From DATMRS01 sp035566015 (GTDB taxonomy: Bacteria; Pseudomonadota; Alphaproteobacteria; Sphingomonadales; Sphingomonadaceae): 10,363 bases of DNA. Location: contig DATMRS010000012.1 of NCBI GenBank assembly GCA_035566015.1, positions 1-10,363 of the forward strand, in the 5' to 3' direction. Positions 6,656 through 10,363 of this stretch are shown in pieces. The notes beneath the pieces are model-generated. The model saw nothing but the letters and a program-made list of their open reading frames with translations, made no database searches and was not told where the DNA came from. The stretch's first letter is position 1, and every line of letters starts with the position of its first letter. The translations under genes and the position numbers were made by a program.

Positions 6656-7654
6656 TTATACGTCGAGGTTGAAGACCTTCCGGGCGTTGCCCTCGAATAT
6701 CGCGGTCTTTTCATCCTCGGTCAGCCAATCGGCATTCTTGATGATCGGCGCGATATCGTCGAGCTGCTTGCCCGTTTCGGGCACGATCGCGGAGCCGACG
6801 CCTGGGCATTCCGATCCGAAGAGACAACGATCCGCGCCCACCGTTTCGATCAATAGCCGGATCGCGCCCTCGGTGTAGAGCACGGTATCGAAATAGAGGT
6901 GGCGCATCCGTTCGGAAAAGCGGTGCTTGCGGCGCAACGAATTGGCCTCGAACCGGCCAAACTGATACGGCATGGCGCCGCCGCCATGACTGACGACGAT
7001 CTTGAGGCTCGGGAAATCGTCGAACACATCCGAGTTGCAGAGGCCGTAGACCGCCGTCGTTTCCTCGTTGATGAAGTGGAGCGAATAAGGTTCGCGATCC
7101 TGCACCGATCCGGTCGCATGAATGTGCGCCGGCATGTCGAGCTCGCACAGCTTCTCGTAGAGCGGATACCAATAGCGATCGCCCATCGCGGGCGCCTGCG
7201 TGCCGCTATTCTCATATGGGTCCGGATTGAGCAGGACGCCCTTGAAGCCGAGGCTGACCAGCCGGTCGATCTCGCCGAATGTTTCCTCGATCGGTTCTCC
7301 CGCCGCCTGCGGCAAGCCACCGACGGGGATGAACGTGTCGGGAATGAGCTGGCACTGGCGATGGATGATCGTGTTCACCTCCTCGCAGAACCAGTGCACC
7401 ACGCGGGCCGGCTTCATCGAGTTCATCATCTGGAACGGACGCGGCGAGATCAGTTGCAGATCGGTGCCATGATCGTGCAGCAGCGGAATATGGCCCTTGG
7501 GAAACGCCTCTTTCCGGTGCGCCGCCTCGATGATCTGTTCGTCGGTGACGCGCACGCCGCCGCGCCCGTGGCTGCCGCGATGGGCGAGAAGGCCGGCCTT
7601 GTACGCCCATAATTCGACAGGTGCGCTGACATGGCCGTGGCAGTCGATGATCAT
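6656..7654 (-). CDS. LigJ-like amidohydrolase-family hydratase, 332 aa
   Basis: It belongs to the amidohydrolase-2 superfamily and closely follows the pattern I recall for LigJ, the 4-oxalomesaconate hydratase of the protocatechuate 4,5-cleavage pathway. Shared landmarks are IIDCHGH at the N-terminus, GTDLQLISPR, LLNPDP, RYWYPLYEKL, SHGGGAMPYQFGRF, YFDTVLY and EGNARKVF at the end. Probable zinc ligands are His6, His8, His179 and Glu282, with His223 of the SHGGG motif as a catalytic residue; these fit LigJ numbering closely. It should hydrate an enol or oxo-dienoate ring-cleavage product before aldol cleavage. The ATG at 7654 overlaps the stop of the upstream RraA-like gene (ATGA), with AGGTG 5 bases upstream. 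An ACMSD-type decarboxylase is the alternative, but the gene neighbours favour the hydratase. Confidence 0.86.
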   Translation of the reverse strand: MIIDCHGHVSAPVELWAYKAGLLAHRGSHGRGGVRVTDEQIIEAAHRKEAFPKGHIPLLHDHGTDLQLISPRPFQMMNSMKPARVVHWFCEEVNTIIHRQCQLIPDTFIPVGGLPQAAGEPIEETFGEIDRLVSLGFKGVLLNPDPYENSGTQAPAMGDRYWYPLYEKLCELDMPAHIHATGSVQDREPYSLHFINEETTAVYGLCNSDVFDDFPSLKIVVSHGGGAMPYQFGRFEANSLRRKHRFSERMRHLYFDTVLYTEGAIRLLIETVGADRCLFGSECPGVGSAIVPETGKQLDDIAPIIKNADWLTEDEKTAIFEGNARKVFNLDV

Positions 7655-8313
7655 CGTGTCACCTCGCGGGTCTGAAGGGAATGATATTTGAAGGCCTTGC
7701 GGGCCTCGTCGAGGCGCTGGCCGCCACGCACGGCGCTGCGGATCGCCTCTTCGGTGGCGTGGATTTCCTCGGCGACAGCGAGGATCTGTTCCTCATGGGC
7801 GCGCGGCAGGACAAGCATGCCGTCGGCATCGCCCACCATCAGATCGCCGGCGGCGACCCGCGCCTCGCCGATCGTCACCGGAACGTCCGACGCTTCCACC
7901 TGGACGCGATCCTTGCCGGTGCGCATCCAATGGCCGCGCGAGAAGACCGGATAGCCGAGTGAGCGGCAGAGGTGGACGTCGCGACATATGCCGTCGATCA
8001 CCGTCCCGCCCAGCTTCCGCCGATGCGCGATTTCGGTGAGGATGTCGCCCCAGACGGTCACATCCTCGCGCCCGCCATTGTCGAGCACGATCACTTCGCC
8101 CGGATCGACGTCGTCGATATAATCGCCAACGGTGCCGACCGGCACGCCCGGCGGCCCATAGAGGATGGTCCGGGCACGGCCGACCAGGCGGAATCCCGGA
8201 TCGCGCGGCTGCAATCCCTTGCACTGGCCGATGATGCCGAGCCGATCGAGCGCATCGCTGAGGGTGGCGGTTTCAAGCCGCCTCGCGCGCGCGGCATTCA
8301 CGTCTTCGCTCAT
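7651..8313 (-). CDS. RraA/LigK-like aldolase (4-carboxy-4-hydroxy-2-oxoadipate aldolase type), 220 aa
   Basis: It has the RraA-like swivelling beta/alpha fold shared with HMG/CHA aldolases. The active-site motif appears as VWGDIL, then VIDGICRD. Asp90, Arg111 and Asp112 have the same spacing as Asp102, Arg123 and Asp124 of the Pseudomonas putida CHA aldolase, so the magnesium and pyruvate-enolate site looks complete. PVFSRG and VPVTIGEARVAAGDLMVGD follow as in the family. The expected reaction is cleavage of a 4-hydroxy-2-oxo acid to pyruvate plus oxaloacetate or a relative, possibly with oxaloacetate decarboxylation. The ATG at 8313 is chosen over a GTG at 8316 because AAGGAGG is well spaced only for the ATG. 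It shares one base with the preceding stop (TGATG) and overlaps the LigJ-like gene by four bases. Confidence 0.86.
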   Translation of the reverse strand: MSEDVNAARARRLETATLSDALDRLGIIGQCKGLQPRDPGFRLVGRARTILYGPPGVPVGTVGDYIDDVDPGEVIVLDNGGREDVTVWGDILTEIAHRRKLGGTVIDGICRDVHLCRSLGYPVFSRGHWMRTGKDRVQVEASDVPVTIGEARVAAGDLMVGDADGMLVLPRAHEEQILAVAEEIHATEEAIRSAVRGGQRLDEARKAFKYHSLQTREVTR

Positions 8314-8981
8314 CACCCCTCCTTGTCGAGCATATGTTCATAATTGGCGCCCAGCACCGCGCTTGCCGTCTCGCCTGCTTCTATGCGGCGGATCATCTCG
8401 GCTTCGCGCGCCGCGATCCGCTCGGCCGCCGCGATCACCCTCCCGACAGCGTCGGGCGAAACGAACACGCATGCGCTGGAATCGGCCAGCACATAATCGC
8501 CGGGGTTTACCGTCACCCCGCCTATCGTGACCGGAATGTCGGTCGCCGCCTCATGAACGCGACCGCGCGCGGTGAAGGCGGTGAAGGTGCGACAGAAGAC
8601 CGGAAAGCCGATCTCGCGCGATTCGTCTACATCACGAAGCGGCCCGTCGGCGATCACCGCGGCAACCCCCTTTTGCAGCGCCGCCCGGCTCAATATGCCA
8701 CCCCAGCAGCCGGCGTCGCGGCCGGTGCGCTGCTCGACGACGATGATCTCGCCCGGTGCGGATGCGTCGATCGAGGCGGCGCCGAGATGGCGCACCGGAG
8801 CATCGGGCGGCGGCTTCCCCTCCGCCAGTTTGCAGGTATGGACGCGCCCCGCCACCCGGCGGCCGGGCAGCGTCGCGATCAGGCCGCTTACCGTTCCCGT
8901 CAGGCCCAGGCTGTCCAGCGCATCAGACAGGGCGCAGGCGTCGAAAGCCAGCAGGCGGCGCGCAACGTCATCCATCGTCAT
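8313..8981 (-). CDS. Second RraA-like protein, divergent active site, 222 aa
   Basis: It is a paralogue of the next gene, with the same fold and the magnesium-binding signature ADGPLRD (Arg116, Asp117), then PVFCRTFTAF and IPVTIGGVTVNPGDYVLAD. The position equivalent to Asp102 of the Pseudomonas CHA aldolase (Asp90 in the neighbour) is Gly95 here, in CWGGIL. This WGG form is, as far as I recall, frequent among uncharacterised RraA-like proteins, so it may mark a subfamily with a different reaction. The start at 8981 overlaps the dioxygenase stop by ATGA and has no clear ribosome site, which suggests translational coupling; an ATG at 8975 is possible. It may be a second aldolase, an oxaloacetate decarboxylase, or a partner of the other RraA protein. 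An RNase E inhibitor role is unlikely in this operon. Confidence 0.85.
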   Translation of the reverse strand: MTMDDVARRLLAFDACALSDALDSLGLTGTVSGLIATLPGRRVAGRVHTCKLAEGKPPPDAPVRHLGAASIDASAPGEIIVVEQRTGRDAGCWGGILSRAALQKGVAAVIADGPLRDVDESREIGFPVFCRTFTAFTARGRVHEAATDIPVTIGGVTVNPGDYVLADSSACVFVSPDAVGRVIAAAERIAAREAEMIRRIEAGETASAVLGANYEHMLDKEG

Positions 8982-9988
8982 GACCAGGCGACGAAGCCGT
9001 TCGCCGTACCGGTGCCGGCCTCGGATCGGTAGCAGGGCTGATAGCCGACCACGTCGCCTTCGAGTTTCGTCTCGAACAGCATGCCGGAGGCCGCGATCCA
9101 CGTCTTCAGTTCGGACGTGCCCGACTGGAGCAGCTCCTCATCGATCCGCATCAGCGTTTCGGCATCGCGCTCGGCGATCGCCTTCAGGAACATGGCGTCG
9201 AATTGCTCATCGATGACGAAATGGCTCATCCCGCCCGATCCGAAGACCGCGATGCGCTCCGCGCCCTGCCAAGCCTTCAGTGCCCGCCCGACGGCACGGC
9301 CGAGTTCGAAGCAGCGCCGTGCGGTCGGCTGATTAGGCGGGAAGAAGGTGTTGAGGATGATCGGCACGTGCGGGACGACCGCATCGCGCATGATCTGGCG
9401 ATAGATGAAACCGAAGGCGTGCGGGATACCGCTCGACCAATGACCCGGCGGCTCGGGCAGAGTCTTCGAAACGGCGATGTCGAACTGCTCCGCCACCAGC
9501 GATTTGGCGATATGGAGCGCGAGCTCGGGATGGGTGCGATATTCGCGCCGCTCGGGCGGGCTGTGGCCGGGCTCCGCCTCATGGATGCCGGGCGGCATGC
9601 GCTTGGCCTGCTCGGGCGTCGCGGGCTGATCCCAGGTATGATCGCCGATGAACACCGTCATCGCGGGCGTCACATCCTCCAGGAACAACTCGCGCTGATC
9701 GTTGCCAAAGATAACGGCTGCATCGGGCGCGACCGCCGCGAAACGCTCCGCCATATCCACGATCGCCTGCTGGCAGTGATCGTTGCGCACATGCATCTCG
9801 GCCAATGCCGACTGCTCGCCAAGCCGCTCGTCCCGCCGCATCGCGACCAGCTCCTCGAAGCTGTATTTGCCGCCGCGAAAAGGATGATTGCGCTGCAAAT
9901 CCGCCTTGACTCGCAACGACCATTGCTCCGGCGTCGTAGACAAGGTTGGGCCGTGCGAGGTCCACATTCCCAGGACGATTTCCGCCAC
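8978..9988 (-). CDS. Class III (LigB-family) extradiol ring-cleavage dioxygenase, 336 aa
   Basis: It belongs to the LigB superfamily of Fe(II) enzymes that open catecholic rings. Set against the protocatechuate 4,5-dioxygenase beta subunit from memory, iron ligand His12 (TSHGP) is at the same position, Glu293 (SGTSELKTW) matches Glu242, and the acid-base residue His256 (GSGGMSHFV) matches His195; His183 or His190 may match His127. The second iron ligand, His61 in an NDH motif, is replaced by Gln98 in NDQRELF. The chain is longer than LigB (about 300 residues), with extra sequence around 120-150, and no LigA-like subunit gene lies beside it, so it is probably a single-subunit enzyme resembling gallate or 3-O-methylgallate dioxygenases. 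The start is GTG at 9988, with AGGAGAG about 4 bases upstream. It is the first fully visible gene of the minus operon. Confidence 0.9.
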   Translation of the reverse strand: MAEIVLGMWTSHGPTLSTTPEQWSLRVKADLQRNHPFRGGKYSFEELVAMRRDERLGEQSALAEMHVRNDHCQQAIVDMAERFAAVAPDAAVIFGNDQRELFLEDVTPAMTVFIGDHTWDQPATPEQAKRMPPGIHEAEPGHSPPERREYRTHPELALHIAKSLVAEQFDIAVSKTLPEPPGHWSSGIPHAFGFIYRQIMRDAVVPHVPIILNTFFPPNQPTARRCFELGRAVGRALKAWQGAERIAVFGSGGMSHFVIDEQFDAMFLKAIAERDAETLMRIDEELLQSGTSELKTWIAASGMLFETKLEGDVVGYQPCYRSEAGTGTANGFVAWS

Positions 9989-10121
9989 CGTTCTCTCCTC
10001 ATGCGAAGCATCGCGCCCCGCAATCCTTCGATGCCAATAATTGTTGTCTAAATCAATGATTCACGCTGGCGCAACGCAAATTCGTCACCAGCCGGGACCG
10101 GAACGGCGGCGGCCCGCCTCG
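9989..10121 (-). promoter_or_regulatory. AT-rich leader of the ring-cleavage operon with two short dyads
   Basis: This is the 133-base gap between the right Rieske gene's stop and the dioxygenase. It contains CAATAATTGTTG (10035-10046), a dyad of the form CAAnAATTnTTG, and AATCAATGATT (10051-10061) with perfect five-base arms, both in an AT-rich patch. Next to the Rieske stop is a GC-rich stretch with GGCGG/CCGCC arms (10105-10118) that could attenuate read-through. No clear -35/-10 pair could be found on the minus strand. The gap may hold an internal promoter and operator for the dioxygenase, or just be an operon spacer. Confidence 0.35.
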
Positions 10122-10363
10122 CTACCGGACGTTGGCCCAAGCCAGTTCGGGCGGATTGAGGGCATCGATCGTGCGCCAGTCCGCACCGCGTGGATAGCTC
10201 ACCGAGATGGCGCGCAGCCCGGCGAAATCGACGTCGTCGGTGATGAAGGGGACGGTTCCGTCCTCCTGATGCTTGCGCACCGCCTGGAGCAGCAGACGGC
10301 GCGCCAGCGAGATCACGACGTCCGCCGCGCCCAGATATTCGCGCGACCGGTCGACGATCCGCC
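10122..10363 (-). CDS. Rieske-type aromatic ring oxygenase, C-terminal part (enters from right edge)
   Basis: An open frame of 79 codons enters from the right edge and ends with TAG at 10124-10122. Its start lies outside the window. The segment RIVDRSREYLGAADVVISLA, then RRLLLQAVRKHQEDGTVPF, resembles the C-terminus of phthalate dioxygenase/phenoxybenzoate dioxygenase-type oxygenase components, where a DR..EHLG..D motif precedes a basic helix ending in RRMLL and a proline-rich tail with ADWR. None of the Rieske or mononuclear iron ligands are in view, so the call rests on this tail alone. A GTG inside it at 10316 is not a real start. It lies upstream of and co-directional with the extradiol dioxygenase, fitting a role in making the diol or triol that the dioxygenase cleaves. 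Confidence 0.68.
   Translation of the reverse strand, partial: RIVDRSREYLGAADVVISLARRLLLQAVRKHQEDGTVPFITDDVDFAGLRAISVSYPRGADWRTIDALNPPELAWANVR

Noticed and set aside
7651..8981. RraA-like proteins as RNase E activity regulators
   Set aside because: The family is often labelled this way, but the aldolase Arg-Asp motif and the location between a ring-cleavage dioxygenase and a LigJ-like hydratase point to catabolic enzymes.
1..10363. Possibility that the window is a small circle joining the two Rieske fragments
   Set aside because: The leftover bases would join in frame (1 plus 2), but the result would be only about 160 residues and would lack the second Rieske Cys-His pair and the catalytic domain. 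The in-frame match is a one-in-three coincidence.

Overview
The window is GC-rich with dense, tightly packed genes, strong GGAG-type ribosome binding sites and many ATGA-type overlaps. Together with the protein families present (class III ring-cleavage enzymes, a LigJ-type hydratase, RraA/LigK-type aldolases, Rieske oxygenases), a small protein of a kind I associate with sphingomonads, and an intergenic palindromic repeat, this suggests an aromatic-degrading alphaproteobacterium, most likely a sphingomonad (Sphingobium, Novosphingobium or Sphingomonas). That placement is inference; no marker gene is present.

Layout. The left edge (1-244, minus) holds the first 81 codons of a Rieske oxygenase that runs off the window, with a good sigma70-like promoter at 291-319. 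A 58-residue small protein (366-542, plus) follows, then a palindromic intergenic repeat (590-681), then an aldo/keto reductase (707-1765, minus). An AT-rich divergent control region (1766-1917) with a 24-bp dyad separates it from a plus-strand operon: aldehyde dehydrogenase (1918-3375), benzoylformate-decarboxylase-like thiamine diphosphate enzyme (3386-5086), FadR-type GntR regulator (5126-5887) and short-chain dehydrogenase (5884-6615). A perfect 12-bp hairpin at 6611-6640 sits at the convergent junction. The rest is a minus-strand operon, read right to left: the C-terminal part of a second Rieske oxygenase (10122-10363), a LigB-family extradiol dioxygenase (8978-9988, GTG start), two different RraA/LigK-like proteins (8313-8981 and 7651-8313) and a LigJ-like amidohydrolase (6656-7654). 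The last four overlap one another by 1-4 bases.

How the genes may work together. The minus operon reads like the lower part of a protocatechuate/gallate 4,5-cleavage route: Rieske hydroxylation or demethylation, extradiol ring opening, hydration by a LigJ homologue, and aldol cleavage to pyruvate and a second oxo-acid by a LigK-like enzyme. No LigC-type dehydrogenase or LigI-type lactonase is visible, so the ring-cleavage product may be an oxalomesaconate-like acid formed directly, as with gallate. The plus operon looks like a mandelate-type side-chain module: a dehydrogenase, a 2-oxo-acid decarboxylase with benzoylformate-decarboxylase-like active-site residues, and an aldehyde dehydrogenase, which would convert an aryl-glycolate or aryl-glyoxylate into an aryl carboxylate for the ring-cleavage branch. 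The GntR protein is the obvious candidate regulator. The substrate is not readable from sequence alone.
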